DNA from: Streptomyces sp. WMMB 322
GTDB lineage: Bacteria > Actinomycetota > Actinomycetes > Streptomycetales > Streptomycetaceae
NCBI RefSeq assembly: GCF_900090145.1
Contig: NZ_FMHI01000020.1
Coordinates: forward strand, 1-64,000
Length of the DNA: 64,000 nucleotides
Direction of reading: 5' to 3'
In this document: positions 1 to 8,880 of the stretch, piece by piece
How the letters are laid out: each line of letters opens with the position of its first letter
How positions within the stretch are numbered: position 1 is the first letter of the stretch
Translations under genes and position numbers: made by a program
The notes under the pieces: model-generated
What the model was told of the DNA's origin: nothing
What the model saw: the letters and a program-made list of their open reading frames with translations, nothing else
Database searches by the model: none

Positions 1-3000
1 TTCGCCGAGTTCGATGCGGTGGCCGCGGATCTTCACCTGGTGATCGGTACGGCCGAGGAACTCCAGAATCCCATCAGGGTGATAACGCCCCTGATCCCCC
101 GTCCGATACCAACGCCGACCCTCAACCACCGGAAAACACTTCGCCGTACGCTCCGGATCATTGCGATAACCACGGGCCACCCCGTCCCCGCCGATCCACA
201 ACTCACCCGGAACCCAGTCCGGCCGGTCCCGACCCTGACCATCCACCACCCGATAACACTGATTCGGCAACGGCAGACCATACGGAATCGACACCCACTC
301 CGGATCAACCCGCTCCACCTCAAACGCGTTCGACCAGATCGCCGCCTCCGTCGCACCACCCAACGCCACCAACCGCGCCCGCGACGACACCCCCGCCAAA
401 CGGTCTTTCAAATCCAGACCGACCCAGTCCCCCGACACCAACACCACCAGCAAACTCGGCAACGCCACCGAATCCGCAGCCGTCAACACCATGTCCAACA
501 ACGCCGGCACCGTATTCCACACCGTCACCCCATGAGCACGCACCAACCGCGCCCACACCGCAGCCTCCCGCCGCTCCCCCTCAGCAACAGTGACAACCTG
601 CCCACCCACCGACAGCAACCCGAAAACGTCATACACCGACAGATCGAAATCCAACGCCGAAACCGCCAGCACACAATCCCCGGACCCCACCCCGAACCGC
701 GCATTCACCGCACTGATCGTGTTCGACGCCGCAGCATGCGAAATCTCCACACCCTTCGGCTCACCCGTCGAACCCGACGTGAAAATCACATACGCCAAAT
801 CCCCGACCGACGGCACAACAGGCTCCGCCAACGGCACAGCCCCCACCGCCACCCCCAAACCCACAACCTCCACACCAACCGGCCAACCACCAGACCCACA
901 AGACCCAGACAAACCAGAGGAACCAGAGGAACCAGAGGAACCAGAGGAACCAGAGGAACCAGCAGAAGAATCAGCGGACTCAGAGAAACCAGCAGACCCA
1001 GAAGAACCAGAAGACCCAGCAGAGACAGAGAATTCGGCAGACCCGGAACCCTCCCCCACCAGCACATGCCGCGCACCCGCAGCCCTCAGAATCCGATCAC
1101 GCCGCGCCCGAGGCTGATCCACCCCCACCGGCACATAACACCCACCGGCCGCCAACACCCCCAACACCGCAACAACCTGACCAGGACCCTTCGGCACACA
1201 CACCGCAACCGGATCCCCCCGGCCCACCCCCGCAGACCGCAAACACCCCGCCACCGCCAACGCACGATCCGCCAACTCCCCGTACGTGACCACCTCACCC
1301 GCAGACGAACGCACCGCCACCCGCCCCGGCGACTCCACCGCACGCTCAAACACCGGCACATGCAACAACCACGGCTCGAACCCCACCTCCGTCGCATTCA
1401 CCTCAGCCCGCACCACCGCCTGCCCCACCGGCAACCCCACGGGCAGCGGCTGCGACCAGGCGTCGGCGTCGTCGGCGAGCAGGCGCACGCGTGCGACGAA
1501 CGCGTCGAACATGGCGGCCGGTACGCCCTCGCAGAAGAGGTTCTCGGCCGTCTCCCAGTTGATCAGCATGCCGCCGTCCTGCTCGACCAGTTGCACGTCG
1601 ATCCAGACGCCCGGAGTCTGCGAGCTCATCCAGCTCGGCTGGCCGAGCAGCGCACGCGCCGCCGGGTCGAAAAGCTCGCCCTGGCTGAGGGCGCTGGTGA
1701 ACACGGCTCCGGAACGGTTGATGAGACCGGCCTTCGTGGCCGCCAGGTCCCGCAGGACGGAGGTGCCGCCGTAGCTGGAGTGCGCGGCGTCCCGCCGGTA
1801 CTGCTCCTGCACGCCACGGGCACGGTCGAGGAACGTCCGGGTGGCATCGGGGCGGACCTCCAGCAGCAGCAGGTCCGTGAAGTCGCCGACCAGGCGGGCG
1901 GCGTCCGGGTGGACGGGGAGCCGGTTGAGCACGGGGAGGTTGAGCAGGAAGTGCGGGCTCTCGCTCCAGGCCGCCAGCACATCCGCGTACGCCGTGGCCA
2001 GCGCCATGGAGGTCGTCACACGGTGGCCGCGGGCGTGCCGGGCCAGCCGCTCGTAGACGTCCGGAGGCAGCCAGGTGTGGCGCCGCACCGACTCGACCTC
2101 GTCGAGCCGCTCGGGTGCCGTGGCCAGGGGAAGCGCGGGCGCCCCCGGCAGGCTCTCGGCGCGGGCGCGCCAGTACTCGACGTCGCGTTCCCGGCGCCGG
2201 CCCGACTGCTCGACGAGCCGCAGGTAGTCGCGGTAGTGCAGCTCCAACGGCTGCTCGCCGGCGCGGTCCTCGGTGTAGAGGCGTGCCAGGTCGGAGACGA
2301 CGATGCCGAAGCTACCGGCATCGCAGACGATCATGTCGATGTCCAGGTGCAGCCGGCAGGTCTTCTCGCCGATGAGGACCAGCCGGGCTTCCAGGCCCCG
2401 CCCGTCCTCGATGCGCAGCGTCTGGTGGGACATCAGCGCCCGGATGTCTCCCAGTCGCCTCTCCCGCGCGTCGGCGTCCAGTCCGCGCAGGTCCACCACT
2501 TCGTCCAGGCCCCGCACTTCGGGGTGTACCTGCTGGATTCCGTCACCGTCGATCCGGGTCCGCAGCATCGGGTGGCGCTCGCGGAGTGCCCGGACCGCCC
2601 GGTCCATCCGGCCGGGGTCGATGTCCTCATCGATGTCGAACTCGAAGTAGAAGTGCGAGCCGGTGCGCAGCGGCATGCCCGGCTGGCGGCTGGACCAGTA
2701 GGCGTGCTGCATGGGCGCCAGGCCGAACGCCTCGCTCTCCGCGGGCTTCGCCGGCTCCTGCCCGGCGGACGAGGCGTCTCCCATGAGCCGCGCCCACGCC
2801 GTGATCGTGGGCTCCTCGATCAGGTCGCCGAAGGTGACGTCCACGCCGGCGGCCTGCCAGGCAGTCGCCAGAGTCATCACGCCGAGGGAGTCGAGGCCGA
2901 GGCCGACGAGGTCCTCGTCGGCTCCGACGTCGGTGGCCGGAACGCCGAGCTTCGCGGCGACTTCCACGCGGATGTCGTCCAGCCGCGGAGCCTGCAGACG

Positions 3001-3030
3001 CTCTCCCTGGTCGATCTCTCGCTCGATCAT
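1..3030 (-). CDS. NRPS: aryl carrier - heterocyclization (Cy) - cysteine adenylation, C-terminus outside window
   Basis: The reading frame is open from an ATG at 3030 to the window edge (1010 codons, partial). Residues 1-85 form a carrier domain with the pantetheine site GLDSL (Ser48). From about residue 100 a condensation-fold domain begins (APMQHAYW). It has DMIVCDAGSF near residue 233, the DxxxxD motif of heterocyclization domains, in place of HHxxxDG. The adenylation domain follows, with core motifs TSGSTGEPKG, YRTGDQGRY and GHRIELGE at the edge. Its specificity positions read D-L-Y-N-L-S-L-I-W, the known cysteine code. An aryl carrier followed by Cy and a Cys-specific A domain is the architecture of HMWP2 and PchE, so an aryl-thiazoline is expected. 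The start overlaps the upstream condensation gene by ATGA. A Gly/Ser-rich insert lies between A2 and A3, and base composition changes at the Cy/A junction. Confidence 0.9.
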   Translation of the reverse strand, partial: MIEREIDQGERLQAPRLDDIRVEVAAKLGVPATDVGADEDLVGLGLDSLGVMTLATAWQAAGVDVTFGDLIEEPTITAWARLMGDASSAGQEPAKPAESEAFGLAPMQHAYWSSRQPGMPLRTGSHFYFEFDIDEDIDPGRMDRAVRALRERHPMLRTRIDGDGIQQVHPEVRGLDEVVDLRGLDADARERRLGDIRALMSHQTLRIEDGRGLEARLVLIGEKTCRLHLDIDMIVCDAGSFGIVVSDLARLYTEDRAGEQPLELHYRDYLRLVEQSGRRRERDVEYWRARAESLPGAPALPLATAPERLDEVESVRRHTWLPPDVYERLARHARGHRVTTSMALATAYADVLAAWSESPHFLLNLPVLNRLPVHPDAARLVGDFTDLLLLEVRPDATRTFLDRARGVQEQYRRDAAHSSYGGTSVLRDLAATKAGLINRSGAVFTSALSQGELFDPAARALLGQPSWMSSQTPGVWIDVQLVEQDGGMLINWETAENLFCEGVPAAMFDAFVARVRLLADDADAWSQPLPVGLPVGQAVVRAEVNATEVGFEPWLLHVPVFERAVESPGRVAVRSSAGEVVTYGELADRALAVAGCLRSAGVGRGDPVAVCVPKGPGQVVAVLGVLAAGGCYVPVGVDQPRARRDRILRAAGARHVLVGEGSGSAEFSVSAGSSGSSGSAGFSESADSSAGSSGSSGSSGSSGSSGLSGSCGSGGWPVGVEVVGLGVAVGAVPLAEPVVPSVGDLAYVIFTSGSTGEPKGVEISHAAASNTISAVNARFGVGSGDCVLAVSALDFDLSVYDVFGLLSVGGQVVTVAEGERREAAVWARLVRAHGVTVWNTVPALLDMVLTAADSVALPSLLVVLVSGDWVGLDLKDRLAGVSSRARLVALGGATEAAIWSNAFEVERVDPEWVSIPYGLPLPNQCYRVVDGQGRDRPDWVPGELWIGGDGVARGYRNDPERTAKCFPVVEGRRWYRTGDQGRYHPDGILEFLGRTDHQVKIRGHRIELGE
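914..958. repeat. Five tandem 9-bp repeats inside the adenylation domain
   Basis: The unit ccagaggaa is repeated five times without a gap, with degenerate copies on both sides (to about 1035). On the coding strand it encodes a run of Gly-Ser-Ser triplets, so it lengthens a loop of the A domain without breaking the frame. Confidence 0.9.
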
Positions 3031-4304
3031 GCGGAACCTTCCTTCAGCTCCACGGCGCTGCCGGCCGAAGCTGTGCAGATCTCGACGTACGTGGAAAGAA
3101 GCTCGCGGACGAACTCGGAGGAGAACCGGTCGGGGTTGAAGAACAGCAGGATGCGGACCGTGTCCTCGCTCGGTACTGCGACGAGCTCCAGCTCGAAGCG
3201 CGTCGCGACCTCGTCGGGGACGAGAACCTCGATGTCCAGGCCGCCGGCCCGGGTGGTGTAGACGGGGTCGGGCATCATCTGGAAGACCACATCGTCCGGC
3301 CGCCGGCTCTTGTCGTTCAGCCTCAGCGGCAGCATCTGCAGCGGCATCGCCTGGTGGACGAACGCGTCCATCACGGTGGCGTGGGTGGCCCGCAGATGCG
3401 CGGCGAAGTCCGCCCCGGGACGCAGCCTGGCACGCAGCAGCACCATGTTCGCCAGGAAGCCGACGGTGTTGCGGTACTGCGGCGCGCGGTTGGCGAACAG
3501 CGTGGCCACGGTCAGGTCGTTGCTGCCGCTGACCTGTTGCAGTGCCTGGTAATAGGCCGTCAGCAGGGCGACGAACAGGGTGCTTCGCTCGCTGCGCGCG
3601 AGGGCTTCGAGCGCTTTGACGGTGCCGGCACCGAGCGTGTGCTGCACGAGATCGGTGTGCCGTGCCGCTCCGGGCGTCGCGCGGGACATCGGCAGCGGTG
3701 GAAGCGTCAGGTCGCGCAGCTGCGCGGACCAGAACGAGGTGAGCCGCTTCCCCGTGCCGGAGGCCAGGGCCTCCCGCTGTTCCGCCGCGAAGGCCGAGTA
3801 GGGGGTTGCCGCCTCGGGGACGGGCTCGTCCGCGGGCCGGTCCAGCGCGGCGCACAGATCCTGAAGGATCACGCGGCAGGACCACGCGTCGGTGACCATG
3901 TGATGCATGTTGAAGCAGAGCACGTGATGGTCGGGGGCGAGCCGCCACAGTGTGAGCCGCACCCCGCTGTCCGTCGGGTCGATACGGGTGCCGAGCTCGG
4001 TGCTGACGGCGTCCCCGACCGCCGACTCCGGGTCCGGCTCCCCGGAGAGGTCGACCGTGTGCAGCCGGGGTGAGGCGCTTTCGGCGACCCTCGCCCTGAG
4101 CCGGCGGCCTCCCCCGGTGAACGTCGTCCGCAGCGCCTCGTGCCGCGCCACGACCTCGGCGAGGCCGGCGCGCAGCCGCGCCACCTCGAGCGGTCCCCGG
4201 ATACGGCACAGGGTCGGGCAGTTGAGGGCTCCTTCCTCGCCGCGGTAGCGGTCGAGGAACCAGAGCAGGGACTGACCGATGGAAGGCTGGGATTCGACTG
4301 CCAC
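3027..4304 (-). CDS. Stand-alone NRPS condensation domain
   Basis: This 425-residue protein is a single condensation domain. It opens with SIGQSLLWFLDRY (C1), followed by ARHEALRTTF (C2) and HHMVTDAWS, the HHxxxDG catalytic motif with Ala in place of Gly. Its length equals one C domain, and no carrier or adenylation domain is attached. The start is a GTG at 4304; the nearby ATG at 4322 is out of frame. The stop overlaps the start of the Cy/A NRPS (ATGA), so the two are translationally coupled. Stand-alone C domains such as VibH join a carrier-bound acyl group to a free amine. It may instead act in trans on another carrier, for example the ACP at 19460. Its substrate cannot be read from the sequence. 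Confidence 0.85.
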   Translation of the reverse strand: MAVESQPSIGQSLLWFLDRYRGEEGALNCPTLCRIRGPLEVARLRAGLAEVVARHEALRTTFTGGGRRLRARVAESASPRLHTVDLSGEPDPESAVGDAVSTELGTRIDPTDSGVRLTLWRLAPDHHVLCFNMHHMVTDAWSCRVILQDLCAALDRPADEPVPEAATPYSAFAAEQREALASGTGKRLTSFWSAQLRDLTLPPLPMSRATPGAARHTDLVQHTLGAGTVKALEALARSERSTLFVALLTAYYQALQQVSGSNDLTVATLFANRAPQYRNTVGFLANMVLLRARLRPGADFAAHLRATHATVMDAFVHQAMPLQMLPLRLNDKSRRPDDVVFQMMPDPVYTTRAGGLDIEVLVPDEVATRFELELVAVPSEDTVRILLFFNPDRFSSEFVRELLSTYVEICTASAGSAVELKEGSA

Positions 4305-4559
4305 GGACGCAACGTAGTCATGCGGGCGCCCGGTTCCTCGGGCCGATGAAAGAAAGGTGCGAGGACTTCCGGGCCCGGGCCGGACCGCCCGGCTGCTCCT
4401 TCACGAACCTGTCGTCGCTGCTCACACAGGTGCGGCCGAGGCGCCATCGTGGGGGCCGAGTGCGTCGGAGGCCGCCGCCGGTCATCTGTCGCCGCGCTGC
4501 GACAGCGGACGGCGGGGGACGGCAGGCGCGGCTGCACCGGAGGATCTCGGAGGTGTGCG

Positions 4560-6548
4560 ATGGGCGGGAGTCCGTTCGAGTACGACGGGGCCGGATACGC
4601 GGTGCTGCGCAACGACCGCGGCCAGCGCTCGCTGTGGCCCGAGGGGCAGCCGGTTCCTGCCGGTTGGCACGTCGAGCGCGGGCCGGTCGCACGAGCCGAG
4701 GCGTGCGCTTTCGTCGAGCGCGTCTGGCCCGATGTGTGCGCCGTGGCCGGCCCGCCCCCGGAACTGCCCACACTGCCGGAGCAGTTCGCGCGGGTGGCCG
4801 CCGATCACCCGCGCGAGATCGCGGTCGAGGCCCGGGGCGAGGTGCTCTCGTACGAGGAGCTCGAAGCGCGGGTCCACCGACTGGCCAGAGTGCTGCTCGC
4901 CCGCGGGCTCACGGCCGGTTCCATGGTCGGGCTCTCCCTCGCCCGTGGCGCCTGGCAGCCTGTCGCGGCTCTCGCCGTCGCCGCGGCCGGCGCCGCCTAC
5001 GTACCGCTTGATCCGACCTATCCGCGCGCCTGGATCGAGCACGCGGTCAGTGACGCGGGGCTGGACTGTCTGCTGCGCAGCGGCCCGCACGACGCCCCCA
5101 CGGACACGGTCCCGGTCCTCGACCTCGACGACCCGGGCGTGCGGAGCAAGATCTCCGCCGAGGCGTCCCACCCGGTCGCGCCCGAGGAGCGTGTCCGGCC
5201 GCTGACGGCCGACGATCCGATGTACGTCATCTACACCTCCGGCTCGACAGGGGTGCCGAAAGGCGTCGTCGTCCCCCACGCGGGCATCGCGGATCTGGTC
5301 GCGGCCCAGCGGCGGTGGATCGGTGCGGGACCGGGGGACCGGGTGCTTCAGTGGGCGTCGTTCAACTTCGACGCCGGCTTCTGGGACATGACCCTGGCGC
5401 TGCTCTCCGGGGCCACCCTGGTGCTCACCGACGAGCGGGACGTGCTGCCCGGCGACGACCTGCACCGCACTCTGCGGCACCGGCGCATCAGCCACGCCGT
5501 GCTGCCTCCGGTCGCCCTCAGCCTCACGGACAGCACCGGCGTCCTCGACGGCGGCGTGCTGCTTTCCACGGGGGACGTCTGCACGCCGGCGCTCGTACGC
5601 ACGTGGGCGCCGAACCGCCGTATGTACAACGGCTACGGCCCGACCGAGATGACCGTCGGAGTCACGATGGCCGGCCCGGTGGACCCCGACGCCCCGATCA
5701 GCATCGGACGCCCCTGGCCGGGCAACGAGGTGCGGGTGCTCGACGACGATCTGCTCCCCTGCGCGCCCGGTGAGGAGGGCGAGTTGTACCTGGTCGGCTC
5801 CGGCGAGGCTCTGGGCTATCTGAACCGGCCGGGGCTGACCGCCGAGCGGTTCGTCGCCGACCCGTTCGGTGCGCCCGGTGCGCGCATGTACCGCTCCGGC
5901 GACCGCGGACACCGGGCGGCGGACGGCGAGCTGTTCTTCTCCGGCCGGGCGGACCAGCAGGTCAAGGTGCACGGCTACCGCATCGAACTGGGCGAGATCG
6001 AGGCGGCGTTGGACTCCTGCCCGGGAGTGGCTCTCAGCGCGGTGGTGGTGAGCGGCTCGCTCGACTCGGCTCGTATGACGGCGTACGTCGCGGCGCACCG
6101 CGGCAGCAGCCCCGAGGAGGCAGGTCTCCGGCGGCGGCTGGCGCGGAGGCTGCCCGCGCACATGGTGCCCACGGAGATCGTGCTGGTGGAGTCGCTGCCG
6201 ACGACGAGCAACGGCAAGGTCGACCGCCGTGCCCTGGCACGGCTCGGCGTATCGCGGGGGCCGGTTCCCGAGGGGGCCCGCGCGGCCGCATCCGATGAGC
6301 CCGCCGGAACCCCCAGCCCCGTCGACGAGGACGAACGCCTCGTCGCGCTGTGCGAGTTGGCGGCACGGGTGCTGCAAGTCCCGGCGATCGGGGCGCACGA
6401 GAACTTCTTCGACCGGGGCGGTCACTCCGTCCTCGCCGTCAAGCTCTCCCGCAGCGTGCGGGACGAGTGGGGGCTGGCGCTGCCCGTCCGCGCGATCATC
6501 GAGAGCCCGACGATGGCCGACCTGGGCAAGCACCTCCAGGCCTCGTAG
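4560..6548 (+). CDS. MbtH-like / adenylation / PCP fusion (probable tryptophan loading module)
   Basis: The 662-residue product begins with a MbtH-like domain (residues 1-65, SPFEYDGAGYAVLRNDRGQ, SLWP, PAGW). It continues with an adenylation domain (TSGSTGVPKG, NGYGPTE, YRSGDRG, GYRIELGE, NGKVDRR) and ends with a PCP (DRGGHSVLA). Specificity positions read D-A-W-V-L-T-G-V-G, a hydrophobic pocket compatible with a large aromatic amino acid. MbtH-A-PCP fusions load an amino acid for hydroxylation by a partner P450, as NikP1/NikQ do for histidine. The thiocoraline and echinomycin clusters use the same arrangement for tryptophan. GGAGG at 4549-4553 fixes the ATG at 4560; the ORF extends 37 codons further upstream, but that part is not conserved-looking. 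The P450 at 6654-7868 faces it. The tryptophan assignment comes from context rather than from a proven code. Confidence 0.88.
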   Translation: MGGSPFEYDGAGYAVLRNDRGQRSLWPEGQPVPAGWHVERGPVARAEACAFVERVWPDVCAVAGPPPELPTLPEQFARVAADHPREIAVEARGEVLSYEELEARVHRLARVLLARGLTAGSMVGLSLARGAWQPVAALAVAAAGAAYVPLDPTYPRAWIEHAVSDAGLDCLLRSGPHDAPTDTVPVLDLDDPGVRSKISAEASHPVAPEERVRPLTADDPMYVIYTSGSTGVPKGVVVPHAGIADLVAAQRRWIGAGPGDRVLQWASFNFDAGFWDMTLALLSGATLVLTDERDVLPGDDLHRTLRHRRISHAVLPPVALSLTDSTGVLDGGVLLSTGDVCTPALVRTWAPNRRMYNGYGPTEMTVGVTMAGPVDPDAPISIGRPWPGNEVRVLDDDLLPCAPGEEGELYLVGSGEALGYLNRPGLTAERFVADPFGAPGARMYRSGDRGHRAADGELFFSGRADQQVKVHGYRIELGEIEAALDSCPGVALSAVVVSGSLDSARMTAYVAAHRGSSPEEAGLRRRLARRLPAHMVPTEIVLVESLPTTSNGKVDRRALARLGVSRGPVPEGARAAASDEPAGTPSPVDEDERLVALCELAARVLQVPAIGAHENFFDRGGHSVLAVKLSRSVRDEWGLALPVRAIIESPTMADLGKHLQAS

Positions 6549-6559
6549 CGGCTGCCGCT

Positions 6560-6599
6560 CCGGTGGCGCGGGCGCGGCCGCGTACGCCCGCGCCACCGG
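6560..6599. terminator. Bidirectional hairpin terminator
   Basis: Arms 6560-6574 and 6585-6599 are perfectly complementary (15 bp) around a 10-nt loop. They lie between the convergent MbtH-A-PCP and P450 genes. Confidence 0.7.
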
Positions 6600-6653
6600 C
6601 CGTGGGCGTCCCCTCAAGCGTGGGCGTCGCCCGTCAGCCGTGGACGGCGCCCG

Positions 6654-7868
6654 TCAGCCGAGCGCGAGCTGCAGGCCCGTGTATCCGTAGAGGAAGGTGC
6701 TGTAGACGCGACGCGGTCGGGCAAGCACCTCGATCGTGCGCGCGCGGCGGAGGAGCGAGGTCAGCACGGCGGTGAGTTCAAGCCTGCCGAGGAAGGCGCC
6801 CAGGCAGAAGTGCGGCCCGTGGCCGAGGGCGACGTGCGGGTTGGGGTGTCGGCCGACGTCGAAGGTGCGCGGCTGGTGGAACACCTCGGGGTCGTTGTTG
6901 GCCGAGATGTTCCACAGGCTCACGATGTCCCCGGCGCGGATGTGCTGTCCGCCGATGCGCAGGTCGCAGGTCGCGGTGCGGGCGAAGTGCATCGCGGGCG
7001 TGATCCAGCGCAGCACCTCCTCGACGGCGGTATCGATCCCTGCGGAGCCTGCCGTGAGGCGGTGCCACTGGTCGTCGTGGCGGCCGAGGGCGTCGAGCGC
7101 CCCGATGAGCGACATACGGGTGGACTCCTCGCCGCCGAGAATGAGGCTGTAGCAGTTCAGGGCGATCTCGTCGTCCGAAAGCCGCTCGCCCTCCACGAGC
7201 GCGCCGGCGAGCAGGCTGATCACGTCGTCGCCGGGCCGCCGCTGGCGCTCTCGGGCCACGTCGACGAAGTAGTCGATGATCTCGTTGCGGGCTTCCAGGG
7301 CGTCGACCGGGTCGGCCCGGTCGTCGAGGAAGGACAGGGTGCGCTTGTTCCACGCCAGCAGGTCCGGGCGGTCGGACTGGGGCAGCTCCAGCAGGTCACA
7401 GATGGTGTTGATCGGAAGCACGTCGGCGACCGCGGCCGCGAAGTCGAAGGAGCCGGCTCCCACGACGTCGGCCACCAGGGCGTCGGCGCGGGCCATGACC
7501 TGCTTCTCGAGCCGGCGGATCAGCCGGGGCGAGAACGCACGCAACAGCACGCGGCGCAGATCCCGGTGGCGGGGCCGGTCCATGACGGCAAGCATCCGGC
7601 CGCCCGCCGAATCTCCTCCCCGCAGCAGCACGTCGAGGACGGTGCCACGGGCGGAACTCAGGCGCGCCGCGTCCTTGTAGGCGGCCAGTACGTCGGCGTG
7701 CCTGGCCACCGACCAGAATCCTGGTCCGATCGGTGACTCGTGCCAGGCGACCGGGGCTCTGCCGCGCATCGACTCCCAGTAGACGTACGGGTCGTTCTCC
7801 ACCATCGCGGCGGGATCGGTCAGATCCAGCGGCGAAACCGATCCGGCTGTCGCTCTCTCCGGCACCAC
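6654..7868 (-). CDS. Cytochrome P450, probable PCP-bound tryptophan beta-hydroxylase
   Basis: This is a 404-residue bacterial P450. The I-helix region reads LILGGEESTR, the ExxR motif is EEVLR, and the heme loop is GHGPHFCLG. The GG(N/E)E(T/S)TR I-helix is typical of the P450 class that hydroxylates amino acids held on a PCP (NovI, NikQ, echinomycin Ecm12). The GTG at 7868 follows GGAGGAGG at a good distance; the 55 upstream codons of the open frame look non-coding. It is convergent with the MbtH-A-PCP gene and divergent from the thioesterase. The likely job is beta-hydroxylation of tryptophanyl-S-PCP, the first committed step toward 3-hydroxyquinaldic acid. Substrate is inferred from the neighbours. 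Confidence 0.85.
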   Translation of the reverse strand: MVPERATAGSVSPLDLTDPAAMVENDPYVYWESMRGRAPVAWHESPIGPGFWSVARHADVLAAYKDAARLSSARGTVLDVLLRGGDSAGGRMLAVMDRPRHRDLRRVLLRAFSPRLIRRLEKQVMARADALVADVVGAGSFDFAAAVADVLPINTICDLLELPQSDRPDLLAWNKRTLSFLDDRADPVDALEARNEIIDYFVDVARERQRRPGDDVISLLAGALVEGERLSDDEIALNCYSLILGGEESTRMSLIGALDALGRHDDQWHRLTAGSAGIDTAVEEVLRWITPAMHFARTATCDLRIGGQHIRAGDIVSLWNISANNDPEVFHQPRTFDVGRHPNPHVALGHGPHFCLGAFLGRLELTAVLTSLLRRARTIEVLARPRRVYSTFLYGYTGLQLALG

Positions 7869-8019
7869 GCGATCCTCCTCCGGCTCGAACGGGCCCACCC
7901 CAGGAGCCTGGCAAGGGTGGTGGACCGCGGTGCGCGCGATGAATGAAAGGAGAAGGATTCCGTTGGGCCGTCCCTGACACATGCCATCGTCGAGGGCCAT
8001 CGAGGGAGCGGAGGCCGGC

Positions 8020-8880
8020 ATGGAAGCGGGCACGTGGGTGAGGCACTTGGAGCCTCGCGGCGTCGCTGCACGGCAGCGCGGGGCGACCCGCGGTGCGGGC
8101 TCCGCGGAAAAAGCTCGCCGGAACCGGACCCTCCTCGTCTGCTGTCCTCATTCCGGCGGCTGGGCCGACAGTTTCGTCCCCTGGCGGGAGCCCGTGAGAG
8201 CACTCAACGAGGCCGGTCCGGCCGCAGTCGGACTCCTGGCGGTCCAGTACCCGGGACACGGTGACCGGGGATCGGAGGAACCGGCGGCGGACGTGCGGGC
8301 GATGGCGGCGGCGATCAGCGCGGAGCTCGCCGGCCTGGATCCGGCACGGACAGTGCTCTTCGGTCACAGCTTCGGGGCGATGGTGGCCTACGAGACGGCG
8401 CGCAGGCTGGAGTCCGCGGGAGCGCCGCCCGCCGTGCTGGCCGTCAGCGGCGCGCGCGCCCCCGGCGACCCGGCGGCACCGCGCGGGGAGGCGGGCCTTC
8501 CGGACGCGCAGCTCTGGCGGCGTGTGACGGAACTGGGCGGCATCGACCCGCTGCTGGCCGACGACCCCGAGCTGCGTGAGCTGGTGCTGCCCGCTCTCCG
8601 CGCCGACATCACCGCCCACGAGCGGTACGCGGCCGCGCCCGCCGGAACCGTCGGGGTCGACATCCGGTGCTATCTCGGCGCCGACGACCCGCTCGCCCCC
8701 GAGGACGCCGGCGCCGGGTGGGCGGCGCGCACCACGGGCAACCTCGTGGTCCGGGTGCGCGGCGGGGGGCACTTCCACCACGTCGAGCGTCCCCGCGAAC
8801 TCCTCGCCGACCTGCTGGACGGTCACCTCGGCAGGCCCGGCGCCGACCAGCCCGTAGCACTGCCGGGGCCGGTGGCATGA
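8020..8880 (+). CDS. Type II thioesterase
   Basis: The 286-residue alpha/beta hydrolase has the type II thioesterase pattern: CCPHSGGWADSF near the N-terminus, nucleophile elbow GHSFGA, a DDPLAPE acid region, and the catalytic His in GGGHFHHVE. In this context it would release beta-hydroxytryptophan from the PCP of the upstream module, as TioQ- and Ecm-type thioesterases are thought to do; editing of misloaded carriers is the alternative. I chose the ATG at 8020 because GGAG lies 6 bp upstream. An in-frame ATG at 7981 would add 13 residues. It heads a run of four same-strand genes and overlaps the next start (ATGA at 8877). Confidence 0.85.
   Translation: MEAGTWVRHLEPRGVAARQRGATRGAGSAEKARRNRTLLVCCPHSGGWADSFVPWREPVRALNEAGPAAVGLLAVQYPGHGDRGSEEPAADVRAMAAAISAELAGLDPARTVLFGHSFGAMVAYETARRLESAGAPPAVLAVSGARAPGDPAAPRGEAGLPDAQLWRRVTELGGIDPLLADDPELRELVLPALRADITAHERYAAAPAGTVGVDIRCYLGADDPLAPEDAGAGWAARTTGNLVVRVRGGGHFHHVERPRELLADLLDGHLGRPGADQPVALPGPVA

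Noticed and set aside
19..3261. A 1080-codon open frame on the plus strand
   Set aside because: It is the antisense shadow of the NRPS gene; its translation is Arg/Pro/His-rich with no domain, while the minus strand gives clear ArCP, Cy and A motifs.
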